A DNA stretch of 64,000 bases from Sinonovacula constricta. Lineage: Eukaryota; Mollusca; Bivalvia; Cardiida; Solecurtidae. This document shows positions 1 to 13,912 of the stretch, in pieces. How positions within the stretch are numbered: the first letter of the stretch is position 1; every line of letters starts with the position of its first letter. The stretch lies in assembly GCA_007844125.1 (NCBI GenBank), contig CM017567.1, positions 40,978,190-41,042,189 on the forward strand, read 5' to 3'. The notes beneath the pieces are model-generated. The model ran no database searches, was not told where the DNA came from, and saw only the letters and a program-made list of their open reading frames with translations. The position numbers and the translations under genes are program-made.

Positions 1-1637
1 CCCTTACTCATTACTCTCTCTTCAATCCTCTTTTTCTATTTCTATGGCTATCCACTCCCTTACTCATAACTTTCTCCTCAATCGTCTTCTCTATGGCTAT
101 CCGCTGCCTTACTCAAAACTTTCTCCTCAATCGTCTTCTCTATGGCTATCCACTCCTTTACTCATTACTCTCTCTTCAATCCTCTTTTTCTATTTCTATG
201 GCTATCCACTCCCTTACTCATAACTTTCTCCTCAATCGTCTTCTCTATGTCTATCCACTCCCTTACTCATAACTTTCTCCTCAATCGTCTTCTCTATGGC
301 TATCCACTCCCTTACTCATAACTTTCTCCTCAATCGTCTTCTCTATGGCTATCCACTGCCTTACTCATAACTTTCTCCTCAATCGTCTTCTCTATGGCCA
401 TCCACTCCCTTACTCATTACTCTCTCTTCAATCCTCTTTTTCTATTTCTATGGCTATCCACTCCCTTACTCATAACTTTCTCCTCAATCGTCTTCTCTAT
501 GTCTATCCACTCCCTTACTCATAACTTTCTCCTCAATCGTCTTCTCTATGGCTATCCACTGCCTTACTCAAAACTTTCTCCTCAGTCGTCTTCTCTATGG
601 CTATCCACACCCTTACTCATAACTTTCTCCTCAATCGTCTTCTCTATGTCTATCCACTCCCTTACTCATAACTTTCTCCTCAATCGTCTTCTCTATGGCT
701 ATCCACTGCCTTACTCAAAACTTTCTCCTCAGTCGTCTTCTCTATGGCTATCCACTCCCTTACTCATAACTTTCTCCTCAATCGTCTTCTCTATGTCTAT
801 CCACTCCCTTACTCATAACTTTCTCCTCAATCGTCTTCTCTATGGCTATCCGCTGCCTTACTCAAAACTTTCTCCTCATTCGTCTTCTCTATGGCTATCC
901 GCTGCCTTACTCATAACTTTCTCCTCAATCGTCTCCTCTATGGCCATCCACTCCCTTACTCTTTATTTCTCCTCAATCGTCTTCTCTATGGCTATCCACT
1001 GCCTTACTCAAAACTTTCTCCTCAGTCGTCTTCTCTATGGCTATCCACTGCCTTACTCAAAACTTTCTCCTCAGTCGTCTTCTCTTTGGCTATCCACTGC
1101 CTTACTCAAAACTTTCTCCTCAGTCGTCTTCTCTATGGCTATCCACTCCCTTACTCAAAACTTTCTCCTCAATCGTCTTCTCTATGGCTATCCACTGCCT
1201 TACTCATAACTTTCTCCTCAGTCGTCTTCTCTATGTCTATCCGCTGCCTTACTCATTATTTGTCCTCAATCGTCTTCTCTATGGCCATTCACTCCCTTAC
1301 TCAAAACTTTCTCCTCAATCGTCTTCTCTATGGCCATCCACTCCCTTACTCATTACTCTCTCTTCAATCCTCTTTTTCTATTTCTATGGCTATCCACTCC
1401 CTTACTCATAACTTTCTCCTCAATCGTCTTCTCTATGTCTATCCACTGCCTTACTCAAAAGTTTCTCCTCAGTCGTCTTCTCTATGGCTATCCACTGCCT
1501 TACTCAAAACTTTCTCCTCAATCGTCTTCTCTATGGCCATCCACTCCCTTACTCATTACTCTCTCTTCAATCCTCTTTTTCTATTTCTATGGCTATCCAC
1601 TCCCTTACTCATAACTTTCTCCTCAATCGTCTTCTCT
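1..1637 (+). repeat. Higher-order block of the satellite, copy 1
   Basis: Base for base nearly identical to 6835-8471, an offset of 6834 bp. The order of unit variants, including the 56-bp markers and rare variants such as 'tttgtcc' and 'ccacaccc', is the same. I noticed a few substitutions, for example near 960, 1084 and 1457. The match stops near 1637, where 'ctatggc' here faces 'ctatgtc' there. The left limit is outside the window. Confidence 0.85.
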
Positions 1638-2967
1638 ATGGCTATCCACTGCCTTACTCATAACTTTCTCCTCAATCGTCTTCTCTATGGCTATCCACTC
1701 CCTTACTCATAACTTTCTCCTCAATCGTCTTCTCTATGGCTATCCACTCCCTTACTCATAACTTTCTCCTAAATCGTCTTCTCTATGGCTATCCACTCCC
1801 TTACTCATAACTTTCTCCTCAATCGTCTTCTCTATGGCCATCCACTCCCTTACTCGTTACTCTCTCTTCAATCCTCTTTTTCTATTTCTATGGCTATCCA
1901 CTGCCTTACTCATAACTTTCTCCTCAATCGTCTTCTCTATCGCCATCCACTGCCTTACTCATTACTTTCTCCTCAATCGTCTTCTCTTTGGCTATCCACT
2001 CCCTTACTCAAAACTTTGTCCTCAATCGTCTTCTCTATGGCTATCCACTCCCTTACTCATAACTTTCTCCTCAATCGTCTTCTCTATGGCTATCCACTCC
2101 CTTACTCATAACTTTCTCCTCAATCGTCTTCTCTATGGCTATCCACTCCCTTACTCATAACTTTCTCCTCAATCGTCTTCTCTATGGCTATCCACTCCCT
2201 TACTCATAACTTTCTCCTCAATCGTCTTCTCTATGGCTATCCGCTGCCTTACTCAAAACTTTCTCCTCAATCGTCTTCTCTATGGCGACCCACTCCCTTA
2301 CTCATAACTTTCTTCTCAATCGTCTTCTCTATGTCTATCCACTGCCTTACTCAAAACTTTCTCCTCAATCGTCTTCTCTATGGCTATCCACTCCCTTACT
2401 CATAACTTTCTCCTCAATCGTCTTCTCTATGGCTATCCACTGCCTTACTCATTACTTTCTCCTCAATCGTCTTCTCTATGGCTATCCACTGCCTTACTCA
2501 TAACTTTCTCCTCAATCGTCTTCTCTATGGCTATCCGCTGCCTTACTCATAACTTTCTCCTCAATCGTCTTCTCTATGGCTACCCACTCCCTTACTCATA
2601 ACTTTCTTCTCAATCGTCTTCTCTATGGCTATCCACTCCCTTACTCATAACTTTCTCCTCAATCGTCTTCTCTATGGCTATCCGCTGCCTTACTCATAAC
2701 TTTCTCCTCAATCGTCTTCTCTATGTCTATCCACTGCCTTACTCAAAACTTTCTTCTCAATCGTCTTCTCTATGTCTATCCACTGCCTTACTCAAAACTT
2801 TCTTCTCAATCGTCTTCTCTATGGCTATCCGCTGCCTTACTCATAACTTTCTTCTCAATCGTCTTCTCTATGTCTATCCACTGCCTTACTCAAAACTTTT
2901 TCCTCAATCGTCTTCTCTATGGCTATCCACTCCCTTACTCAAAACTTTCTCCTCAATCGTCTTCTCT

Positions 2968-4845
2968 ATGGCTATCCGCTGCCTTACTCATAACTTTCTC
3001 CTCAATCGTCTTCTCTATGGCCATCCACTCCCTTACTCAGTACTCTCTCTTCAATCCTCTTTTTCTATTTCTATGGCTATCCACTGCCTTACTCATTACT
3101 TTCTCCTCAATCGTCTTCTCTATCGCCAACCACTGCCTTACTCATTATTTCTCCTCAATCGTCTTCTCTATGGCCATCAACTGCCTTACTCATTATTTCT
3201 CCTCAATCGTCTTCTCTATGGCTATCCGCTGCCTTACTCATTACTTTCTCCTCAATCGTATTCGCTATGGCTATCCACTGCCTTACTCATTACTTTCTCC
3301 TCAATCGTCTTCGCTATGGCTATCCACTGCCTTACTCATTACTTTCTCCTCAATCGTATTCGCTATGGCTATCCACTGCCTTACTCATTACTTTCTCCTC
3401 AATCGTCTTCTCTATGGCCATCCACTCCCTTACTCATTACTCTCTCTTCAATCCTCTTTTTCTATTTCTATGGCTATCCACTCCCTTACTCATAACTTTC
3501 TCCTCAATCGTCTTCTCTATGGCTATCCGCTGCCTTACTCAAAACTTTCTCCTCAATCGTCTTCTCTATGGCTATCCACTGCCTTACTCATTTCTTTCTC
3601 CTCAATCGTCTTCTCTATGTCTATCCGCTGCCTTACTCATTACTTTCTCCTCAATCGTCTTCTCTATGTCTATCCACTGCCTTACTCAAAACTTTCTCCT
3701 CAGTCGTCTTCTCTATGGCTATCCACTGCCTTATTCATTACTTTCTCCTCAATCGTCTTCTCTATGGCTATCCACTGCCTTATTCATTACTTTCTCCTCA
3801 ATCGTCTTCTCTATGGCCATCCACTCCCTTACTCATAACTTTCTCCTCAATCGTCTTCTCTATGGCTATCCACTGCCTTACTCATAACTTTCTCCTCAAT
3901 CGTCTTCTCTATGGCTATCCACTGCCTTATTCATTACTTTCTCCTCAATCGTCTTCTCTATGGCCATCCACTCCCTTACTCATAACTTTCTCCTCAATCG
4001 TCTTCTCTATGGCTATCCACTGCCTTACTCATTACTTTCTCCTCAATCGTCTTCGCTATGGCTATCCACTGCCTTACTCATTACTTTCTCCTCAATCGTA
4101 TTCGCTATGGCTATCCACTGCCTTACTCATTACTTTCTCCTCAATCGTCTTCGCTATGGCTATCCACTGCCTTACTCAAAACTTTCTCCTCAATCGTCTT
4201 CTCTATGGCTATCCACTCCCTTACTCATAACTTTCTCCTCAATCGTCTTCTCTATGGCTATCCGCTGCCTTACTCATAACTTTCTCCTCAATCGTCTTCT
4301 CTATGGCTATCCGCTGCCTTACTCAAAACTTTCTCCTCAATCGTCTTCTCTATGGCCATCCGCTGCCTTACTCAAAACTTTCTCCTCAATCGTCTTCTCT
4401 ATGGCTATCCGCTGCCTTACTCAAAACTTTCTCCTCAATCGTCTTCTCTATGGCTATCCGCTGCCTTACTCATAACTTTCTCCTCAATCGTCTTCTCTAT
4501 GGCTACCCACTGCCTTACTCATTACTTTCTCCTCAATCGTCTTCGCTATGGCTATCCACTGCCTTACTCATAACATTCTCCTCAATCGTCTTCTCTATGG
4601 CCATCCACTCCCTTACTCATTACTCTCTCTTCAATCCTCTTTTTCTATTTCTATGGCTATCCACTGCCTTACTCATTACTTTCTCCTCAATCGTCTTCTC
4701 TATCGCCATCCACTGCCTTACTCATTATTTCTCCTCAATCGTCTTCTCTATGGCCATCAACTGCCTTACTCATTATTTCTCCTCAATCGTCTTCTCTATA
4801 TCTATCCAATGCCTAACTCATTATTTCTCCGCAATCGTCTTCTCT
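2968..4845 (+). repeat. Higher-order block of 1878 bp, tandem copy 1
   Basis: The unit order, including the rare 'cagtactctc', 'ggccatcaac' and 'ctatatctatccaatgcc' variants, recurs exactly 1878 bp downstream. Boundaries are set by the first and last shared variants and are good to about one unit. Confidence 0.8.
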
Positions 4846-6723
4846 ATGGCTATCCACTGCCTTACTCATAACTTTCTCCTCAATCGTCTTCTCTATGGCC
4901 ATCCACTCCCTTACTCAGTACTCTCTCTTCAATCCTCTTTTTCTATTTCTATGGCTATCCACTGCCTTACTCATTACTTTCTCCTCAATCGTCTTCTCTA
5001 TCGCCAACCACTGCCTTACTCATTATTTCTCCTCAATCGTCTTCTCTATGGCCATCAACTGCCTTACTCATTATTTCTCCTCAATCGTCTTCTCTATGGC
5101 TATCCGCTGCCTTACTCATAACTTTCTCCTCAATCGTCTTCTCTATGGCTATCCACTGCCTTACTCATTACTTTCTCCTCAATCGTCTTCGCTATGGCTA
5201 TCCACTGCCTTACTCATTACTTTCTCCTCAATCGTATTCGCTATGGCTATCCACTGCCTTACTCATTACTTTCTCCTCAATCGTCTTCTCTATGGCCATC
5301 CACTCCCTTACTCATTACTCTCTCTTCAATCCTCTTTTTCTATTTCTATGGCTATCCACTCCCTTACTCATAACTTTCTCCTCAATCGTCTTCTCTATGG
5401 CTATCCGCTGCCTTACTCAAAACTTTCTCCTCAATCGTCTTCTCTATGGCTATCCACTGCCTTACTCATTTCTTTCTCCTCAATCGTCTTCTCTATGTCT
5501 ATCCGCTGCCTTACTCATTACTTTCTCCTCAATCGTCTTCTCTATGTCTATCCACTGCCTTACTCAAAACTTTCTCCTCAGTCGTCTTCTCTATGGCTAT
5601 CCACTGCCTTATTCATTACTTTCTCCTCAATCGTCTTCTCTATGGCTATCCACTGCCTTATTCATTACTTTCTCCTCAATCGTCTTCTCTATGGCCATCC
5701 ACTCCCTTACTCATAACTTTCTCCTCAAACGTCTTCTCTATGGCTATCCACTGCCTTACTCATAACTTTCTCCTCAATCGTCTTCTCTATGGCTATCCAC
5801 TGCCTTATTCATTACTTTCTCCTCAATCGTCTTCTCTATGGCCATCCACTCCCTTACTCATAACTTTCTCCTCAATCGTCTTCTCTATGGCTATCCACTG
5901 CCTTACTCATAACTTTCTCCTCAATCGTCTTCTCTATGGCTATCCACTGCCTTACTCATTACTTTCTCCTCAATCGTCTTCTCTATGGCTATCCACTGCC
6001 TTACTCATTACTTTCTCCTCAATCGTCTTCTCTATGGCTATCCACTGCCTTACTCAAAACTTTCTCCTCAATCGTCTTCTCTATGGCTATCCACTCCCTT
6101 ACTCATAACTTTCTCCTCAATCGTCTTCTCTATGGCTATCCGCTGCCTTACTCATAACTTTCTCCTCAATCGTCTTCTCTATGGCTATCCGCTGCCTTAC
6201 TCAAAACTTTCTCCTCAATCGTCTTCTCTATGGCCATCCGCTGCCTTACTCAAAACTTTCTCCTCAATCGTCTTCTCTATGGCTATCCGCTGCCTTACTC
6301 AAAACTTTCTCCTCAATCGTCTTCTCTATGGCTATCCGCTGCCTTACTCATAACTTTCTCCTCAATCGTCTTCTCTATGGCTACCCACTGCCTTACTCAT
6401 TACTTTCTCCTCAATCGTCTTCGCTATGGCTATCCACTGCCTTACTCATAACATTCTCCTCAATCGTCTTCTCTATGGCCATCCACTCCCTTACTCATTA
6501 CTCTCTCTTCAATCCTCTTTTTCTATTTCTATGGCTATCCACTGCCTTACTCATTACTTTCTCCTCAATCGTCTTCTCTATCGCCATCCACTGCCTTACT
6601 CATTATTTCTCCTCAATCGTCTTCTCTATGGCCATCAACTGCCTTACTCATTATTTCTCCTCAATCGTCTTCTCTATATCTATCCAATGCCTAACTCATT
6701 ATTTCTCCGCAATCGTCTTCTCT
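4846..6723 (+). repeat. Higher-order block of 1878 bp, tandem copy 2
   Basis: Second copy of the 2968-4845 segment, directly adjacent. A few differences are visible, for instance 'caaacg' for 'caatcg' near 5728. After 6723 the sequence follows the shared order for one more unit and then diverges. Confidence 0.8.
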
Positions 6724-6834
6724 ATGGCTATCCACTGCCTTACTCATAACTTTCTCCTCAATCGTCTTCTCTATGGCTATCCACTGCCTTACTCATAACT
6801 TTCTCCTCAATCGTCTTCTCTATGGCCATCCACT

Positions 6835-8471
6835 CCCTTACTCATTACTCTCTCTTCAATCCTCTTTTTCTATTTCTATGGCTATCCACTCCCTTACTCA
6901 TAACTTTCTCCTCAATCGTCTTCTCTATGGCTATCCGCTGCCTTACTCAAAACTTTCTCCTCAATCGTCTTCTCTATGGCTATCCACTCCTTTACTCATT
7001 ACTCTCTCTTCAATCCTCTTTTTCTATTTCTATGGCTATCCACTCCCTTACTCATAACTTTCTCCTCAATCGTCTTCTCTATGTCTATCCACTCCCTTAC
7101 TCATAACTTTCTCCTCAATCGTCTTCTCTATGGCTATCCACTCCCTTACTCATAACTTTCTCCTCAATCGTCTTCTCTATGGCTATCCACTGCCTTACTC
7201 ATAACTTTCTCCTCAATCGTCTTCTCTATGGCCATCCACTCCCTTACTCATTACTCTCTCTTCAATCCTCTTTTTCTATTTCTATGGCTATCCACTCCCT
7301 TACTCATAACTTTCTCCTCAATCGTCTTCTCTATGTCTATCCACTCCCTTACTCATAACTTTCTCCTCAATCGTCTTCTCTATGGCTATCCACTGCCTTA
7401 CTCAAAACTTTCTCCTCAGTCGTCTTCTCTATGGCTATCCACACCCTTACTCATAACTTTCTCCTCAATCGTCTTCTCTATGTCTATCCACTCCCTTACT
7501 CATAACTTTCTCCTCAATCGTCTTCTCTATGGCTATCCACTGCCTTACTCAAAACTTTCTCCTCAGTCGTCTTCTCTATGGCTATCCACTCCCTTACTCA
7601 TAACTTTCTCCTCAATCGTCTTCTCTGTGTCTATCCACTCCCTTACTCATAACTTTCTCCTCAATCGTCTTCTCTATGGCTATCCGCTGCCTTACTCAAA
7701 ACTTTCTCCTCATTCGTCTTCTCTATGGCTATCCGCTGCCTTACTCATAACTTTCTCCTCAATCGTCTCCTCTATGGCCATCCACTCCCTTACTCATTAT
7801 TTCTCCTCAATCGTCTTCTCTATGGCTATCCACTGCCTTACTCAAAACTTTCTCCTCAGTCGTCTTCTCTATGGCTATCCACTGCCTTACTCAAAACTTT
7901 CTCCTCAGTCGTCTTCTCTATGGCTATCCACTGCCTTACTCAAAACTTTCTCCTCAGTCGTCTTCTCTATGGCTATCCACTCCCTTACTCAAAACTTTCT
8001 CCTCAATCGTCTTCTCTATGGCTATCCACTGCCTTACTCATAACTTTCTCCTCAGTCGTCTTCTCTATGTCTATCCGCTGCCTTACTCATTATTTGTCCT
8101 CAATCGTCTTCTCTATGGCCATTCACTCCCTTACTCAAAACTTTCTCCTCAATCGTCTTCTCTATGGCCATCCACTCCCTTACTCATTACTCTCTCTTCA
8201 ATCCTCTTTTTCTATTTCTATGGCTATCCACTCCCTTACTCATAACTTTCTCCTCAATCGTCTTCTCTATGTCTATCCACTGCCTTACTCAAATCTTTCT
8301 CCTCAGTCGTCTTCTCTATGGCTATCCACTGCCTTACTCAAAACTTTCTCCTCAATCGTCTTCTCTATGGCCATCCACTCCCTTACTCATTACTCTCTCT
8401 TCAATCCTCTTTTTCTATTTCTATGGCTATCCACTCCCTTACTCATAACTTTCTCCTCAATCGTCTTCTCT
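6835..8471 (+). repeat. Higher-order block of the satellite, copy 2
   Basis: Partner of 1-1637 at an offset of 6834 bp. It begins with the same 56-bp variant that starts the window. Confidence 0.85.
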
Positions 8472-9039
8472 ATGTCTATCCACTGCCTTACTCAAAACTT
8501 TCTCCTCAGTCGTCTTCTCTATGGCTATCCACTGCCTTACTCAAAACTTTCTCCTCAATCGTCTTCTCTATGGCTATCCACTCCCTTACTCATAACTTTC
8601 TCCTCAATCGTCTTCTCTATGGCTATCCGCTGCCTTACTCATAACTTTCTCCTCAATCGTCTTCTCTATGGCTATCCACTGCCTTACTCATAACTTTCTC
8701 CTCAATCGTCTTCTCTATGGCTATCCACTGCCTTACTCAAAACTTTCTCCTCAATCGTCTTCTCTATCGCTATCCACTGCCTTACTCAAAACTTTCTCCT
8801 CAATCGTCTTCTCTATGGCTATCCACTCCCTTACTCATAACTTTCTCCTCAATCGTCTTCTCTATGGCTATCCGCTGCCTTACTCATAACTTTCTCCTCA
8901 ATCGTCTTCTCTATGGCTATCCGCTGCCTTACTCATAACTTTCTCCTCAATCGTCTTCTCTATGGCTATCCACTGCCTTACTCATAACTTTCTCCTCAAT
9001 CGTCTTCTCTATGGCTATCCACTGCCTTATTCATTACTT

Positions 9040-12000
9040 TCTCCTCAATCGTCTTCTCTATCGCCATCCACTGCCTTACTCATTATTTCTCCTCAATCGT
9101 CTCCTCTATGGCTATCCACTGCCTTACTCATAACTTTCTCCTCAATCGTCTTCTCTATGGCTATCCACTGCCTTACTCATTATTTCTCCTCAATCGTCTC
9201 CTCTATGGCTATCCACTGCCTTACTCATTATTTCTCCTCAATCGTCTTCGCTATGGCTATCCACTGCCTTACTCAAAACTTTCTCCTCAATCGTCTTCTC
9301 TATGGCCATTCACTCCCTTACTCATTACTCTCTCTTCAATCCTCTTTTTCTATTTCTATGGCTATCCACTGCCTTACTCATTATTTCTCCTCAATCGTCT
9401 TCTCTATGGCTATCCACTGCCTAACTCATTATTTCTCCGCAATCGTCTTCTCTATGGTCATCCACTGCCTTACTCATTATTTCTCCTCAATCGTCTTCTC
9501 TATCGCCATCCACTGCCTTACTCATTATTTCTCCTCAATCGTCTTCTCTATGGCCATCAACTGCCTTACTCATTATTTCTCCTCAATCGTCTTCTCTAAG
9601 GCTATCCACAGCCTTACTCATTATTTCTCCTCAATCGTCTTCTCTATCGCCATCCACTGCCTTACTCATTATTTCTCCTCAATCGTCTCCTCTATGGCTA
9701 TCCACTGCCTTACTCATAACTTTCTCCTAAATCGTCTTCTCTATGGCCATCCACTCCCTTACTCATCACTCTCTCTTCAATCCTGTTTTTCTATTTCTAT
9801 GGCTATCCACTGCCTTACTAATTACTTCCTCCTCAATCGTCTTCTCTATCGCCATCCACTGCCTTACTCATTATTTCTCCTCAATCGTCTTCTCTATGGC
9901 CATCCACTGCCTTACTCATTATTTTTCCTCAATCGTCTTCTCTATCGCCATCCACTGCCTTACTCATTATTTCTCCTCAATCGTCTTCTCTATCGCCATC
10001 CACTGCCTTACTCATTATTTCTCCTCAATCGTCTTCTCTATGGCCATCAACTGCCTTACTCATTATTTTTCCTCAATCGTCTTCTCTATCGCCATCCACT
10101 GCCTTACTCATTATTTCTCCTCAATCGTCTTCTCTATGGCTATCCACTGCCTTACTCATTACTTTCTCCTCAATCGTCTTCTCTATCGCTATCCACTGCC
10201 TTACTCATTATTTCTCCTCAATCGTCTTCTCTATGGCTATCCACAGCCTTACTCATTATTTCTCCTCAATCGTCTTCTCTATCGCCATCCACTGCCTTAC
10301 TCATTATTTCTCCTCAATCGTCTTCTCTATGGCTATCCACTGCCTTACTCATTATTTCTCCTCAATCGTCTTCTCTATCGCCATCCACTGCCTTACTCAT
10401 TATTTCTCCTCAATCGTCTTCTCTATCGCCATCCACTGCCTTACTTATTATTTCTCCTCAATCGTCTTCTCTATCGCCATCCACTGCCTTACTTATTATT
10501 TCTCCTCAATCGTCTTCTCTATCGCCATCCACTGCCTTACTTATTATTTCTCCTCAATCGTCTTCTCTATCGCCATCCACTCCCTTACTCATTATTTCTC
10601 CTCAATCGTCTTCTCTATGGCTATCCACTGCCTTACTCATTATTTCTCCTCAATCGTCTTCTCTATCGCCATCCACTGCCTTACTTATTATTTCTCCTCA
10701 ATCGTCTTCTCTATCGCCATCCACTGCCTTACTTATTATTTCTCCTCAATCGTCTTCTCTATCGCCATCCACTGCCTTACTTATTATTTCTCCTCAATCG
10801 TCTTCTCTATCGCCATCCACTGCCTTACTCATAACTTTCTCCTCAATCGTCTTCTCTATGGCTATCCACTGCCTTACTCATTATTTCTCCTCAATCGTCT
10901 TCTCTATCGCCATCCACTGCCTTACTTATTATTTCTCCTCAATCGTCTTCTCTATGGCTATCCACTGCCTTACTCATTACTTTCTCCTCAATCGTCTTCT
11001 CTATCGCTATCCACTGCCTTACTTATTATTTCTCCTCAATCGTCTTCTCTATGGCTATCCACTGCCTTACTCATTATTTCTCCTCAATCGTCTTCTCTAT
11101 CGCCATCCACTGCCTTACTCATTATTTCTCCTCAATCGTCTTCTCTATGGCTATCCACTGCCTTACTCATTATTTCTCCTCAATCGTCTTCTCTATGGCT
11201 ATCCACTGCCTTACTCATTATTTCTCCTCAACCGTCTTCTCTATGGCTATCCACTGCCTTACTCATTATTTCTCCTCAATCGTCTTCTCTATGGCTATCC
11301 ACTGCCTTACTCATTATTTCTCCTCAATCGTCTTCTCTATGGCTATCCACTGCCTTACTCATTATTTCTCCTCAATCGTCTTCTCTATCGCCATCCACTG
11401 CCTTACTCATTATTTCTCCTCAATCGTCTTCTCTATCGCCATCCACTGCCTTACTCATTATTTCTCCTCAATCGTCTTCTCTATGGCTATCCACTGCCTT
11501 ACTCATTATTTCTCCTCAATCGTCTTCTCTATGGCTATCCACTGCCTTACTCATTACTTTCTCCTCAATCGTCTTCTCTATGGCTATCCACTGCCTTACT
11601 CATTATTTCTCCTCAATCGTCTTCTCTATGGCTATCCACTGCCTTACTCATTATTTCTCCTCAATCGTCTTCTCTATCGCCATCCACTGCCTTACTCATT
11701 ATTTCTCCTCAATCGTCTTCTCTATGGCTATCCACTGCCTTACTCATTATTTCTCCTCAATCGTCTTCTCTATCGCCATCCACTGCCTTACTCATTATTT
11801 CTCCTCAATCGTCTTCTCTATCGCCATCCACTGCCTTACTCATTATTTCTCCTCAATCGTCTTCTCTATCGCCATCCACTCCCTTACTCATAACTTTCTC
11901 CTCAATCGTCTTCTCTATGGCTATCCACTGCCTTACTCATTATTTCTCCTCAATCGTCTTCTCTATCGCCATCCACTGCCTTACTTATTATTTCTCCTCA

Positions 12001-12400
12001 ATCGTCTTCTCTATGGCTATCCACTGCCTTACTCATTATTTCTCCTCAATCGTCTTCTCTATGACTATCCACTGCCTTATTCATTACTTTCTCCTCAATC
12101 GTCTTCTCTATGGCTATCCACTCCCTTACTCATAACTTTCTCCTCAATCGTCTTCTCTATGGCTATCCACTGCCTTACTCATTATTTCTCCTCAATCGTC
12201 TTCTCTATCGCCATCCACTGCCTTACTTATTATTTCTCCTCAATCGTCTTCTCTATCGCCATCCACTCCCTTACTCATTATTTCTCCTCAATCGTCTTCG
12301 CTATGGCTATCCGCTGCCTTACTCATAACTTTCTCCTCAATCGTCTTCTCTATGGCTATCCACTGCCTTATTCATTACTTTCTCCTCAATCGTCTTCTCT
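9040..12400 (+). repeat. Satellite zone dominated by 48-bp units
   Basis: Most units here are the 48-bp form, a multiple of three, so frame is preserved from unit to unit. All three forward frames of this form lack stops and give 16-residue periods (MAIHCLTHYFSSIVFS, WLSTALLIISPQSSSL and GYPLPYSLFLLNRLLY). This explains the very long forward open frames, up to 1057 codons at 8962-12135. The reverse strand has stops in every unit. Confidence 0.85.
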
Positions 12401-13912
12401 ATGGCTATCCACTCCCTTACTCATTACTCTCTCTTCAATCCTCTTTTTCTATTTCTATGGCTATCCACTGCCTTACTCATTATTTCCCCTCAATCGTCTT
12501 CTCTATGGCCATCCACTGCCTTACTCATTATTTCTCCTCAATCGTCTTCTCTATGGCTATCCACTGCCTTACTCATTATTTCTCCTCAATCGTCTTCTCT
12601 ATGACTATCCACTGCCTTACTCATTACTTTCTCCTCAATCGTCTTCTCTATCGCTATCCACTGCCTTATTCATTACTTTCTCCTCAATCGTCTTCTCTAT
12701 GGCCATCCACTGCCTTACTCATTATTTCTCCTCAATCGTCTTCTCTATGGCTATCCACTGCCTTACTCATTATTTCTCCTCAATCGTCTTCTCTATGACT
12801 ATCCACTGCCTTACTCATTACTTTCTCCTCAATCGTCTTCTCTATGGCTATCCACTCCCTTACTCATTACTCTCTCTTCAATCCTCTTTTTCTATTTCTA
12901 TGGCTATCCACTGCCTTACTCATTACTTTCTCCTCAATTGTCTTCTCTATGGCCATCCACTGCCTTATTCATTACTTTCTCCTCAATCGTCTTCTCTATG
13001 GCTATCCACTGCCTTACTCATTACTCTCTCTTCAATCCTCTTTTTCTATTTCTATGGCTATCCACTGCCTTACTCATTATTTCCCCTCAATCGTCTTCTC
13101 TATGGCTATCCACTGCCTTACTCATAACTTTCCCCTCAATCGTCTTCTCTATCGCCATCCACTGCCTTATTCATTACTTTCTCCTCAATCATCTTCTCTA
13201 TGGCTATCCACTCCCTTACTCATTACTCTCTCTTCAATCCTCTTTTTCTATTTCTATGGCTATCCACTGCCTTACTCATTATTTCCCCTCAATCGTCTTC
13301 TCTATCGCCATCCACTGCCTTACTCATTATTTCTCCTCAATCGTCTTCTCTATGGCTATTCACTCTCTTACTCATTACTCTCTCCTCAATCGTCTTCTCT
13401 ATGGCTATTCACTCTCTTACTCATTACTCTCTCCTCAATCGTCTTCTCTATGGCTATTCACTCTCTTACTCATTACTCTCTCCTCAATCGTCTTCTCTAT
13501 GGCTATCCACTCCCTTACTCATTACTTTCTCCTCAATCGTCTTCTCTATGGCTATCCACTCCCTTACTCATTACTCTCTCTTCAATCCTCTTTTTCTATT
13601 TCTATGGCTATCCACTGCCTTACTCATTACTTTCTCCTCAATCGTCTTCTCTATCGCCATCCACTGCCTTACTTATTATTTCTCCTCAGTCGTCTTCTCT
13701 ATCGCCATCCACTCCCTTACTCATTATTTCTCCTCAATCGTCTTCTCTATCGCCATCCACTGCCTTACTTATTATTTCTCCTCAGTCGTCTTCTCTATCG
13801 CCATCCACTCCCTTACTAATTATTTCTCCTCAATCGTCTTCTCTATCGCCATCCACTTTCTTACTCATTATTTCTCCTCAATCGTCTTCTCTATGGCTAT
13901 CCACTGCCTTAC

